From Cannabis sativa (taxonomy: Eukaryota; Streptophyta; Magnoliopsida; Rosales; Cannabaceae), in the NCBI RefSeq assembly GCF_029168945.1, contig NC_083601.1, forward strand, positions 17,326,160 to 17,390,159: a DNA stretch of 64,000 nt, given 5' to 3'. A program made the position numbers and the translations under genes. The notes under the pieces were generated by a model. The model was not told the DNA's origin. It worked only from the letters and a program-made list of their open reading frames with translations, and did no database searches. Position 1 is the stretch's first letter, and every line of letters begins with the position of its first letter. This document shows, one piece after another, positions 49,939 through 60,806 of this stretch.

Positions 49939-51259
49939 GGAACATGATAGTACAATTGAGTGGGAGCGCTAATCATAGATATGGAATCTATAGCTTCTAT
50001 AGGTATTTAGAAGTGAAACGATGATTTCCTTCGAGCTTGGCTCAATAGAGATAAATGATTGAGATAGTATTTTAGTGATTATCTTATTTCACTAAAATAT
50101 CATTTATGGGTGGCCAAGTGTTTTAAGGATAAAATACATTAAAAGGGTGTAACGGTAATTTAGTCCCTATACAATGTAGATCATCTATTAGAGGATCATT
50201 GATCAAATTAGGATTATAACAATGGATAATTTATAGCGTATCTATACCGTGGAACATATAGAGCGTTCTATGTAACTGAGAGTGAAATTTCAAGTTCTAT
50301 GGTGGATGCAATGAGGAATTAATAAGTTAGTGGATTTACTTGGTAAGTTCTAGATCTGCTTATTGGAAGCTCGGTTATATAGGCCCATGGTCCGCATACT
50401 AGTTGAGACAAACTCCTTGTAAGACTCAATTAATTGATTTTAGTTAATCAATTATAATTCTAAAATTAGACTATGTCTAGTTTATGAATTTTCACTAAGC
50501 AAGGGCTTAAATGTGAAGAAAAGAGATTCTAGGACTTATTAATTTATTAACAGACTTTATTAAGTCTAATTTATAAATATATTAAATAACAATATTATTT
50601 AATAATTAATTTTAGATATTAAATAATTAGAATTGGAATTTAAGTGGTTAAATTGAAAAATTGGCATTTTTGAGAAAATAAGATGAAAAAAATGAGAAAA
50701 TGGCAAAATTACAAAGTGGGGCCCAATCCAATTCATGGGCGACCCCTTTGTATGGGATTTGCCACTTTATTTTTCTAATATTTTAATACTAATTAAATCT
50801 AACCTAACCCTAAGTGGTTTCCTATAAATAGGTAGTGATGGCTTAAGAGAAAAGATGATGATACATCTCATTCCTTCAGTAAAATTTTGAGCCTCCTTTC
50901 CTATAGCATAGCCGAAACCCTATCCCTCTCTTTCTCTCTTCATATTTTCATACCTTTAGTGATAGAGTGAGTTCCCACACACATCAAGTTGGTCCTCAAT
51001 CATAGTATGTAAGACTGTGAAGAATCCAAATACAAGGAACAAGGAAGGAGAATCGGGCTCAGATCTTGGTGATACTCTGCTACAGAAAGGATATAAGGGT
51101 TAGAGATCTAAGTGGAATGAGTCATTTAATTTCGCTGCGCCCACTGTAAGGTTTCTTAAACTTTATATGTGTTTATTTCATTGTATAGAGAATTCATATT
51201 AGGATGTTAATGAAACATACTTGTTACTAAATCTACATCCTGGTAAAATAATTCCAACA
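49939..51259 (+). repeat. Copia-C solo LTR, right part
   Basis: Continues the LTR from 37966, starting with the duplicated GGAAC. TATA box at 50823-50830; ends ATTCCAACA. Gypsy-D RT follows directly. Confidence 0.88.
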
Positions 51260-51263
51260 CATT

Positions 51264-52608
51264 GACCCCGAAGTGCGAGGTGTCCGAAAAAAGCGCTGCA
51301 AAATGGACCCCGCGAGGTACCAAGTGCTTAAAGAGGAAGTAGATCGCCTTTTGGCATGTGGCTTCATAAGGGAGACGTTTTACACAAACTAGTTAGCAAA
51401 TCTTGTACTGGTGCCCAAGCCAAATGGCTCATGGCGCACATGCGTCGATTTCACTGATTTCAACAAAGTATGTCCTAAGGATAGTTTTCCCTTACCAAGC
51501 ATTGACCAACTTGTTGATGCTGTCGCAGGTCATGAGCTTCTTAGCTTCATCGATGCATGGTTGAACAACCAGATTTTGATGTATGAACCAGACCAAGAGC
51601 ACACCTCCTTCATTACAGATCAAGGTTTATATTGTTATAAGGTAATGCCCTTTGGTTTGATAAACGCAGGAGCAGCATATTAGAGGTTGGTTAACATGAT
51701 GTTTGCGGATCTGATTGGCGAGACGATAGAAGTATATGTTGACGATATGCTCGTAAAATCTCAACATGCAAAAGACCATGTCACTCACCTGTAAGCCATG
51801 TTTAGAATCTTGCAACAGTATAAAATGCAGCTTAACCCCCTCAAATGCGTCTTTGGAGTGGGTTCAGGAAAATTCCTCAATTTTATGGTGAATCATTGAG
51901 GAATGAAAGCTAATCCTGCAAATATAAAAGCTTTGGTAGAGATGCAATCTCCCACCAAAACAAAGGAAGTCCAGAGCTTCACAAGTAAAGTCGCAGCACT
52001 AAACCGCTTTATATGACGTTCCTTTGATAAATGTAAAGAGTTTTTTCAAATTCTAAATGGAAATAAAAAGTTTCAATGGACTGAAAAGTGTGAAGAAGCT
52101 TTTCAGGCCTTAAAAATGCACTTGGGGCAACCCCCAATACTATCCAAGCTGATTCCTGGAGAAGTCTTATAAATCTACCTCGCATTGTTTGAATACGCGA
52201 TTAGTTCAGTGCTAATCCGCGAAGACCAAGGTAGATAACATCCGGTATACTATGTGAGCAAGTGTCTCTTAGACGCTGAAACATGTTATCCACAAATGGA
52301 ATGACTAGCATTTGCACTAGTAATCGCTTCAAGAAAGTTGCGAATTTTCAAGCACACAACATTGAGGTTTTAAAAAACTATCCCTTACGACAAGTTTTGG
52401 CAAAACCAGAAGCATCAGGAAGATTACTCAAATGATCAGTAGAACTAAGCCAGTTCGACATCAGGTACAAACCAAGATCGGCAATCAAGGGATAAGCCCT
52501 TGCTTATTTAATACTCGAGTTTCCAAATGATGAAGTGGCCATAATCACAGAAGAGCGAGTCGACCCCGAATTACCAACGGGCGAAGGGTGGACTTTGTAT
52601 GTTGATGG
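51264..52608 (+). pseudogene. Gypsy-D reverse transcriptase and first RNase H
   Basis: Reads IDPEVRGVRKKRC, EEVDRLLACGFIRETFY, a stop where WLANLVLVPKPNG is expected (TGG to TAG), then CVDFTDFNKVCPKDSFPLP, VMPFGLINAGAAY, the catalytic VYVDDMLVKS (about 51730-51760), GVGSGKFLNFMV, and an RNase H relic with EEAFQALK, ISSVLIREDQG and YYVSKCLLDAETCYP. It ends LYVDG at Copia-D. More than eight in-frame stops, mostly one C-to-T or G-to-A change from CAG, CAA, CGA or TGG. Confidence 0.85.
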
Positions 52609-54517
52609 TGTTGGGTTTTATGCCCTAAATAAAACTCTTTACAATCTGATTAGTTATCAATATAAGAAATTTGAAGTGATTGATGTTTGCATGAATTTTA
52701 CATGCTAATGGTTTAATATGTTAAATATGTTTATTACATTCATACACACAAAATCAGTTAAATCCAGATCATATGTTTATTCACAATTACAGTATCGTCA
52801 ACACAGTGGAATGTGATTGTGATCATATGAATCAAAAGTTTTGGTCCCTGTTTCATCAGTGTTATTGGATTTACACTAATGTGATAATCAGCGATGATGT
52901 GTACTTACACTTGGAGTAAGTGTTATGTTCTTTCCAGGACATTAGTAAAGTATACTAGTTTCGAATGTATGGAGTATACATTGGACTGGACCGATATTGC
53001 AACTAAGTTAAGATATTACAAACTTACCGTTATACATATCTTTCCAAGTCAATATCAGTAGTTGATCTTAAGATTAAAAGAATCTAAATCCTGATATGCT
53101 TGGGCTCAACTCAGGAGTGCTATTCATGTTCTTAGATTTATTAGTTAAGCCTACTTTCGGGTCAGGGTGATACGTATATTTTGGGAACATGATAGTATGA
53201 TTGAGTGGGAGTGCTGAACATAAATATGGAATCTATAGCTTCTACTGGTGTATAGAAGTTAAGTGATGATTCCCTTCGAGCTTAGCAAATAGAAGTAAAT
53301 GGATGAGCTCTTGTTTAACTGACTAATTATTAGATCACTAAACACCATTTACAGGTAGCTAAGTGTTTTAAGGGGCAAAATACATTAAGGGGTGAGAACG
53401 GTAAAGAAATCCCATCTCGATGTAGATCATCTATATAGAGGATCTTTAAATCACAATAAGATTATAACAATGGTTAAATGAGATAGTATATTGATATCGT
53501 GGAACATACAATATGCTCTATATAAGTCTGAGAGTTCAATTCTAAGTTCTAAGAGTGGATTCAACGAAGAATTAATAAGTAGGAATTTACTTGGTAAATT
53601 TGGTTCACTTATTGGAAGCTCAGCATATAGATCCATGGTCCCCATTCTGGTTGAGAACATTCTGCTTGTAATACTCATTAATTGATTCGTGATTGATCAA
53701 TTATAATTCTAAAGTTAGACTATGTCTAATTTTATGAATTTTCACTAAGCAGGGGTGAAATTTTAAGGAAAAGAGATTCTAGGTTTATTTATTTATTAAT
53801 GGACTTTATATGTCTAATTAATAATTAAATTAAATGACAATATTATTTAATAATCTATTTTAGTTATTAAATAATTAGTTTTGGCATTTTAAAAGGTTAG
53901 AATTGGAAAATTGGCGTTTTTGAGAAAATAGAGATAAAATTTGATAAAATTGCAAAATTAAGTGAGGCCCATTAACACACCATGGCCGACCATTTAAATA
54001 GCTTTTTCAAATTAATATTTTCATTATTTTAATGCCAAATAATTCTAAACCTAAACCTAGTAGTTGCCTATAAATAGAAAGTGATGGCTCAGTCTCACAC
54101 AATGCTTTCATTAGTAATCTGACAGAAATTTCTCTCTTCAAAAAAACTGAGCCTTCCCCACTTTCTATACCTTGGCCGAAACCCTCTCTCTCTTTTCTGC
54201 TTCATCTTTTTCGACCCTAGTGAAAGAGTAAGTGCCCACACACAGCAAGCAGTAACTCAATCATAGATTGGAAGACTGTGAAGGATCAATGTTGAAGAAG
54301 AAGGACATTCGGGCTCAGATCTTGATTATACTCTGCTACAGAAAGGATTCAAGGGTTAGAGATCTGAGTGGAAGGAGACATTAATTCCGCTGCATCAATG
54401 TAAGATATTCTTAACTTTATATGTGTATAATTTATCGTTTTAGAAAGTTCATATTTAGGGTGTTTAAACAACATACTTGTGAGTAGATCTAAGATCCTGG
54501 TAAAATAATTTCCAACA
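52609..54517 (+). repeat. Copia-D 5' LTR
   Basis: TGTTGGGTTTTATGCCC to TTTCCAACA, 1909 bp; TATA box TATAAATA at 54069-54076, giving a short R-U5 of about 400 nt. Confidence 0.95.
54069..54076 (+). promoter_or_regulatory. TATA box of Copia-D 5' LTR
   Basis: TATAAATA, conserved in all copia LTRs here (for example 62172-62179, 50823-50830 and, on the minus strand, 28863-28870, 38406-38413 and 46577-46584). Confidence 0.7.
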
Positions 54518-54519
54518 AC

Positions 54520-54532
54520 TGGCCTCAGAGCC
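54520..54532 (+). promoter_or_regulatory. Copia-D primer-binding site
   Basis: TGGCCTCAGAGCC, 2 bp from the LTR end, similar to the tRNA-iMet site. Confidence 0.8.
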
Positions 54533-55713
54533 ATGGTAATTGATTTACTTACATGAAATTTGGACTTTAAAACGATTGTTTGTTTGTTGGTATCATGTTG
54601 TATTGAGTGTTATTTGATGATTGATTGATGTTTGTAAATTTTCGTGAAAAATAATTGTGATTCTGTTTCTGGAATTATTTTTATTGGATAGTATGGAAAA
54701 AAATTAAGCAAGTTAGCCTTTTACAGAACTCAATTTGGATTTTATTTGAATTAGTTATGAATTTTTGAAGATTTGAAAAAATCGGGGCTGTGCTGAAATT
54801 TTCCTGCGATCGCGAAAACTGTCCGTACAGCTCACAATTTTTTCGTTTTTCTTCGATTTTTCATGCTTTTTCATGGAATTAACTTCCGATTTTTTGTATA
54901 GTTTTGTATATATACTATTACTATTCCTAATTCAATTCTAATTATCATTTTGAATTAATTTAATATTTTCTAAATTTAATTCAAGATATTAGTGTAATTT
55001 GAATTTGAATAGAATTAGTATCTATCTTCTTGCTTAAAAATCTATCTTATTTTTAAATTTGATTATATCTTATCTTATTTTTAAATTTAAGGTCAGATTT
55101 TTATATTTTTAAATTAAATCTTTTTAGATATTTTGACCTTATTTAAATTTAAAATAAGATATTTATAATCAAGTAATTTTAAATAGATGTAAGATATTTT
55201 GCTAACTTTTAAATTTTGTTATTTTATTTATTTAAATTAAATTTAAAATCTGGAAAGATATTTCATTTATCTTTTCTAATTTTTATTTAAGTTTTATTTT
55301 TAAAATAACATTTAATTTTTAAAAGTAGTTAGCAAATTTTTGAAATGATATTTAGGTTGGTTGAAACCTAATTTTTCAAAAAGTAGGTTTAATTTTAAAT
55401 ATTTTTTAAATAATCTCGAAATTTAAATTTTTTATTTTCGAAATAAATATTTATTTTTTTATTTATTTTTTCGAAAATTAAATTAATATATTTTTTTTAT
55501 TTATTTAATTATTTATTTTTCGAAATTATTTATTTAAAATTAAATAAATCCTACTTCCAACTATCCAGCTAACCTTGTTGCAGGAGTATATGGTTTTAGC
55601 TTGTATGTAAGTTTTCAAAACCTATTATTACTTGATTGCAAATAGCCATGGTTACTTTTTGCCAGATCTAATGATCTGATGGCTCCCTTGGTCAAGATAA
55701 TAATTTGTAACAG
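54533..55713 (+). other. Copia-D leader, first exon
   Basis: Non-coding. It aligns with the Copia-A and -B leaders, but the GC-rich hairpin region is replaced by a short stretch with the palindrome GCGATCGC near 54806-54813. AT-rich from 54900 to 55550. No frame of note. Confidence 0.6.
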
Positions 55714-55935
55714 GTAAATTTTACAATCTTCTTTCATCTGTGTATGACCTAGCAACATGATAGGATCCATCCAAAGTGTGCCTGTGTGAGCCTATATGTT
55801 TATTTTAATATAGATGCATATAGGTTGTTGCTAAATAAAATGTCACACCATGATAGATTTTATTTAGGTCCATCTAGTTATTGGATCTATTCAATTAATA
55901 AGAGTTATTCGTTTTAAGGTTAAATTCCTCTCTTT

Positions 55936-56029
55936 TGGGCCTTGTGTGAGAGTTGGGAGCCATAGAATTGGGTACGACATACTGAACCCAGCACCCCCTC
56001 ACATGAACTACCCCAATTGTGAAGGCCCA
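55936..56029 (+). promoter_or_regulatory. Conserved 94-nt structured block, Copia-D leader
   Basis: TGGGCCTT...AAGGCCCA, TGTGAG...CTCACA and TGGGT...ACCCA nested stems. It lies 222 nt after the candidate splice donor. A minus-strand open frame over it is accidental. Confidence 0.6.
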
Positions 56030-57638
56030 TTTGCCTGATTTGAATAACTGTACTAGGTTAATTATATTAGTTTGACCTAATAAAATTGAATTAGCAACAT
56101 AATTAACTTTTAAAATATATGAAAATTTATTTTTCATTTTAATATTTTAAAGTTAATTTTAAGAAAAACACTTTTAGTTTCGATATTATTTCTAGACAAA
56201 CTATTTGTATTTTTCTTGTATTTAATTAAATATAGAATTTTAACTAACTAAGATTCTTTCTGGAGCTTATTTAATTAAATATTCCTATTTAAGTTATAAA
56301 TTAGTTGTATCAACTGATTTTTCTTATCTAACTTAAATTTGAATATTTGATTTAAATTTTAAATCAAGTTGAGGAATCCTAGGCATTAGTTATTAAAGAT
56401 TCTTAAGATATTTTTTAAGTTAATATCTTTTCGAATATTAACTTAAAATGGAATATTTTAGATATTTTTTAGGTTAATATCTTTTCGAATATTAACTTAA
56501 AAAAATATCTTCAAATTAAGTAGTTACAACTTAATTTTTGATATTTAATTAAATCTAAATTTGAAATTATGTAAGTTTTAGATTTTTTCTATATAACTTA
56601 AATTAGATATTTTCAAATTTTGAAAAGATACTTAGTCAAATAAGATATTTTCTAGATAGTAATTTCTAGACTACTTATTATTTCTAATATTTAAATAGGA
56701 AAATTATACTTTGTGAAATTAATTATTTAAATAATTAATTTTGGTACAATTTTATTAAGTATATTTTTCCTAGTATTAAATAGAAATTAATAATTAAGCC
56801 TTCTCTACACTTAATTATTATTTCTTGAATTTAATACATTTAATTAACTTGAAGAATCTAAATATCTAAGTTGATTTTCATCATGATACTTAAATATTTA
56901 TTGATTTTTCATGACACTTAATTAAATAGAAAATTATTTTTAGGTTGAAATTTAATTTATCAACTTAAATTTAAATAATTTTCAATATATATATTTCTTT
57001 ATTTTATTAATCAATTTCGAAATTTGCATTTTATTTATGCAATCTTTTCGAATTTTTTTTTTATTTTGAAAAATAGATTGAGTTGTAAATTAATTATTTA
57101 TTTTAATTAATTCTTGGACCAACTACAATCAATGATTTTTTCATTTAATTGATTAATTTAAAATAAATGAATTTAAAAATATATATATATTATTAGAAAT
57201 TGAATTAACTAGTCAAAAGAAAATCTAGATAGGTGATATTTTTGCTTGAAATATTTCTTTTCTATTTTTATTATTTTCGAAAATAGTATATTTCTTTTAT
57301 ATACTTTAAATTTTCGAACTCAATAAATATATTCTCAAAGGAAATTTTTAAGTTGCTAATTATTTATTTAATTCAACTTAAATTAATTTCCTTAATATTT
57401 ATATTTAAGATTATTACTAAGATGGAAATAATTAATTTTATTTCAATCACCATCTAAGTATAATTTTATAAATATTATATTAAATTCTTATTTTGAATTT
57501 CAATTCTTAATTTAGAATTTAATGAGATTTATTTATTAGAATAATAAAGAAAATACATTTTAAAGAATGAGCTTTATTATTATTAAGATATTCGATCTCC
57601 ATTGTGGGTTTTACACCGCGTTTGTTTTAGTGAGTAAT

Positions 57639-57935
57639 CCTCCCTAATGGAGGAACGTTCATTAGCAATTTCGCACCGTTTAATCTCGCATGATAAGTGG
57701 TTTGTAAGTGTTTTATATGGTATAGATCACCCTAATGGTGGCGACCATATTTGACTTGCAAATTGCGAAACAATGGTAGAAGCTCATGAGATAGAATAGC
57801 CTTGACTCTCGCCTAAACGGGACAACGCTGGATTCCAATCTTGATCGAATAAAAGGTTGCTAGAATGTTTAACATTTTAGATGAGCTGACAACTCTATTC
57901 AATGGATGGTAGCTTTGACTCTCGCCTAAACGGGA
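57639..57935 (+). promoter_or_regulatory. Array of four CTAA-loop hairpins in Copia-D leader
   Basis: CCTCC-CTAAT-GGAGG (57639-57653), CACC-CTAAT-GGTG (57728-57740), and TCTCG-CCTAAA-CGGGA at 57807-57822 and 57920-57935. The last lies 180 nt before the gag ATG. Confidence 0.55.
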
Positions 57936-58115
57936 TACTGATATCAGTTTGTTGAAAACCTTGGAAATTATTTAGGATTGAATTTTTTAAGTATTTTCTC
58001 ATATCATTCCTACTTGCTATGTGCTTATAATTTCTGAATTGATTTTGTGTGTTAAGCCATTATTTAATTTCTATTTGTTGATTTCTATTATTTTGTAGTA
58101 TCCTGTTTTGTCAAA

Positions 58116-58982
58116 ATGAATCCCATGTTATCACTGTTGACTGAAAATAAGCTGAATGGATCTAACTTTAATAAATGGAATGAGAACATTAATATTGCTC
58201 TCATAGGAGAAAGTGCCTTGTTTGTTTTAACTGAGCCGTCACCTGAAGTGCCTGGGGACAATGCATCCAAAGCTGTGAAAGAAAAGTATGAGCGTTGGCA
58301 GAAAGCAAATGACAAAGCTCTATACTTTATGCTTTCTATCATGGTTGACACCCTCAAAACTCGGTTTTCTAAAACTGAGAAGGCTGCTGAAGTTATGAGG
58401 AAGTTAAATGAGCTATTCGGTAAGGCATCACTTCAGTCACGCTTTGACGCGACTAAGAAGTACATTAATGCACGGATGGAACCTCATCAAAACGTGCGTG
58501 ACCATGTTCTCCTCATGTCTAGTTATTTCCAAGAAGCCCAGGATCATGGTGCTGAAATGGACAGTGCTACTCAAGTTAGTCTTATCTTGAATAGCCTGAC
58601 TCCAGCATTTCTACCATACACATCAAATTATGTCATGAATAAGAAGGAAATTGACTTTCATGAATTAGTCAATGACCTTCAAACTTATGAAAATTTGATT
58701 GGAGGACCCAAGATGAAAGGGAGTAAACCTCACAATCCTGGGAATGGTAATGGGACGATGAAACCTGAAGCAAATGTTGCCTTTGCTTCAAAGCCCAAAT
58801 CGAAGAAGAAGTGGAAGAACACCAAGAAGCGAACAAAAGCCATGAAGAATAAAAAGGCTGTTCCTTCTGGTGATACTACACTTAAAGGAAAGTGTTTCTA
58901 CTGCTATGAAAAAGGACATTGGAAACCCCAGTGTCCTAAACTTCTTGCAAAGAAACAAGGTATTTCCATTAATAAACTTTAA
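58116..58982 (+). CDS. Copia-D Gag (intact, 288 codons)
   Basis: Starts MNPMLSLLTENKLNGSNFNKW, the usual copia gag opening (LxGxNFxxW). The middle part has FGKASLQSRFDATKKYIN, ATQVSLILNSLTPAF and a helical FHELVNDLQTYE (UBN2-type gag). A lysine-rich tract precedes one zinc knuckle, CFYCYEKGHWKPQC (about residues 263-276), which binds RNA. Gag assembles the cytoplasmic particle. The frame is fully open although pol is destroyed, so either selection or recent copying kept it. Unspliced, it ends GISINKL; if the candidate intron at 58960-59059 is removed it ends GQAT, with stop at 59071-59073. It has about 110 N-terminal residues that Copia-A and -B gag lack. Confidence 0.88.
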   Translation: MNPMLSLLTENKLNGSNFNKWNENINIALIGESALFVLTEPSPEVPGDNASKAVKEKYERWQKANDKALYFMLSIMVDTLKTRFSKTEKAAEVMRKLNELFGKASLQSRFDATKKYINARMEPHQNVRDHVLLMSSYFQEAQDHGAEMDSATQVSLILNSLTPAFLPYTSNYVMNKKEIDFHELVNDLQTYENLIGGPKMKGSKPHNPGNGNGTMKPEANVAFASKPKSKKKWKNTKKRTKAMKNKKAVPSGDTTLKGKCFYCYEKGHWKPQCPKLLAKKQGISINKL

Positions 58983-59059
58983 AAGTTTAGTGAATTATTA
59001 TCCAATTGGATTTATGATTCTGGACTAAACTTTGTTTATTTGTTTTCTTCTTCTTATAG
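58960..59059 (+). other. Candidate intron at Copia-D gag end
   Basis: ACAAG/GTATTT donor and a strong TTTTCTTCTTCTTATAG acceptor, 100 nt. It aligns with the protease active-site coding DNA of Copia-A and -B (TGGATT.ATGATTCTGG matches their WIVDSG codons) but no longer codes. Splicing gives Gag ending KKQGQAT. Confidence 0.6.
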
Positions 59060-60806
59060 GCCAAGCTACTTGAACTCAATTGAGTTGGATCAGAAAGCTG
59101 GACCAAGGGTGAAATCGTCCAGATGAAGATGAAGCTCTTCAATTTTTTGAATTAATTGTTTTAGTTTAAAGACAATTTGGATTTCAAATTTTAGTCAGGG
59201 ATATTTATCCCTGTTTTCTCTCATATTGTTGCAATACTTTTTTTTTTAATATTAATAAAGTTTTATTTTCAAAATTCACTATTGCAATTTATGAGATTGA
59301 GCTTCATTTAATTTATCTTCATCAATTATTACCACATTATATTTATATGTTTGTATGTGTAAGTGTTTTTATTATTGATGCAAATTCTATAATATTTTCA
59401 ACTCTTCATAGAGTTATATTATATAAACACTAGAAATTATTTCTATGTTTATCAATAATTGTTAATTCTAATACAATTATTAAGAATTTGTTTAATAAAA
59501 GGATCTTATGATCTGATAGGGGTGGAGAAAAGTTAAGAAAACTATGCAGTTCAACAATCTTTTATATCTAATGAACTCTGGATAGTATTCAACTCCACAT
59601 AAACTCTATCACACTAAGAGAATCATGATCTTTACAACCTTTAGGGGTGGATCATAATCTCTATATACTTAGGGGTGGAAATTATCCATAGTACCCTATA
59701 TGTATATTCTTAGGGGAGGAGGAATCCATTCCACAATTCCCTATGAAACACATATCTTGTTTAAACATAGAAGTAATATAATGAGTCAGCTATTGTCAAT
59801 ATAAATTCTTGATCTTGATTGTATGTTCCATTTTGTTTTTACTGTTGTAAGTAAAAGTTTGATACCTTTGAAAGTTCTTTGTTAAAGTTTCACACTACCT
59901 TAATTGAGTGGGAGAATTTTAAAGTTCTATACCCATTTCATTAGGTTGATAATTGTGATAGGTACTTAAGAACACTACTGAAAAGCAAATCTAACCATTC
60001 ACATGGATAGGAATAGCTTATCAGAATTATGAGAATAAGATAAAGAACTCTAGTTCAGTCCATTCGAATGACTTGAACCAAGAATTCTTAATCCTCATAA
60101 AATTTGATGGTATCTTAATTTTGATTACTTTATCTCTGGCATGTATTTTTCACTTCAAAATACTAGTCTGCTATGTTGATGACTTAGTCTTAACTTAAAG
60201 TTTCAGACTAATACAAAAGTCACAACTAGGTAACTCTCCAAACAATCAGAGGTTAAAAGTATTATTTAACCAGACATCTGCTATTGTGGGAGCTATCTGA
60301 GATGTAATCAAGTAGGGAACATTAGAAGATATTCAAGAAGGATTTATGAAAGTGATCTATATGTTAGATATTAAGGAACTGTATATCAGTTGTCCTTGTA
60401 TCTCACCATCTAATTTCGATTTCTATAAGATGGTGCTTACTTTGGGGGTGGAGGAATTATTGTATAATAATTCAAGCTCTACCAGAGAAGAACTATAACT
60501 TGGTCTATTCGAAAATACCAGAAAGTTATATCACTGAAGATAAGTCTACACTGTATTATCTCAATTACATATTTTAAAATATGAGAGATATGTCTTCTCG
60601 TTAATCTCGTATGTACTTTTAAAACAGTAAAGATTTCAGTATCCCTTGATAAGTAAAGCATATAGTAAAGGATGTTTCATAAGAGTTTTTATGAACTAGT
60701 TTCCAGAAGTTTGGGTGGATTCAAATATACTACACTTGATCTGAAGATCAAGACATCAGATTGACCTATTTGCACAGTTTGTTTTATATTAGTGCAAGTG
60801 GGAGTT
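59060..60806 (+). pseudogene. Copia-D pol relic, eroded
   Basis: About 1.7 kb where about 3.5 kb of pol would be. Short islands still match relatives: GATAGGGGTGGAGAA with ATGCAGTTCAA (59515-59553; integrase DRGGEYMDMQF), AGGGGTGGA copies near 59643, 59670 and 59713 (probably one from RGGLFYS), TATGTTGATGAC (60172-60183; RT YVDD) and CTTTGGGGGTGGAG (60438-60451; RNase H LGGGAV). No frame survives. It ends at the polypurine tract. Confidence 0.7.

Larger units (their letters stand above)
55714..58098 (+). other. Candidate leader intron of Copia-D
   Basis: Donor CAG/GTAAATTTT and acceptor TTCTATTATTTTGTAG with a good pyrimidine tract, 17 nt before the gag ATG. 2385 nt, strongly AT-rich. Donor, acceptor and placement match Copia-A and -B. 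It holds the 94-nt block and the hairpin array. Confidence 0.5.

Noticed and set aside
55895..56137. 80-codon minus-strand frame over the conserved 94-nt block
   Set aside because: Copia-D is on the plus strand, and the conservation is better explained by the inverted repeats than by protein.
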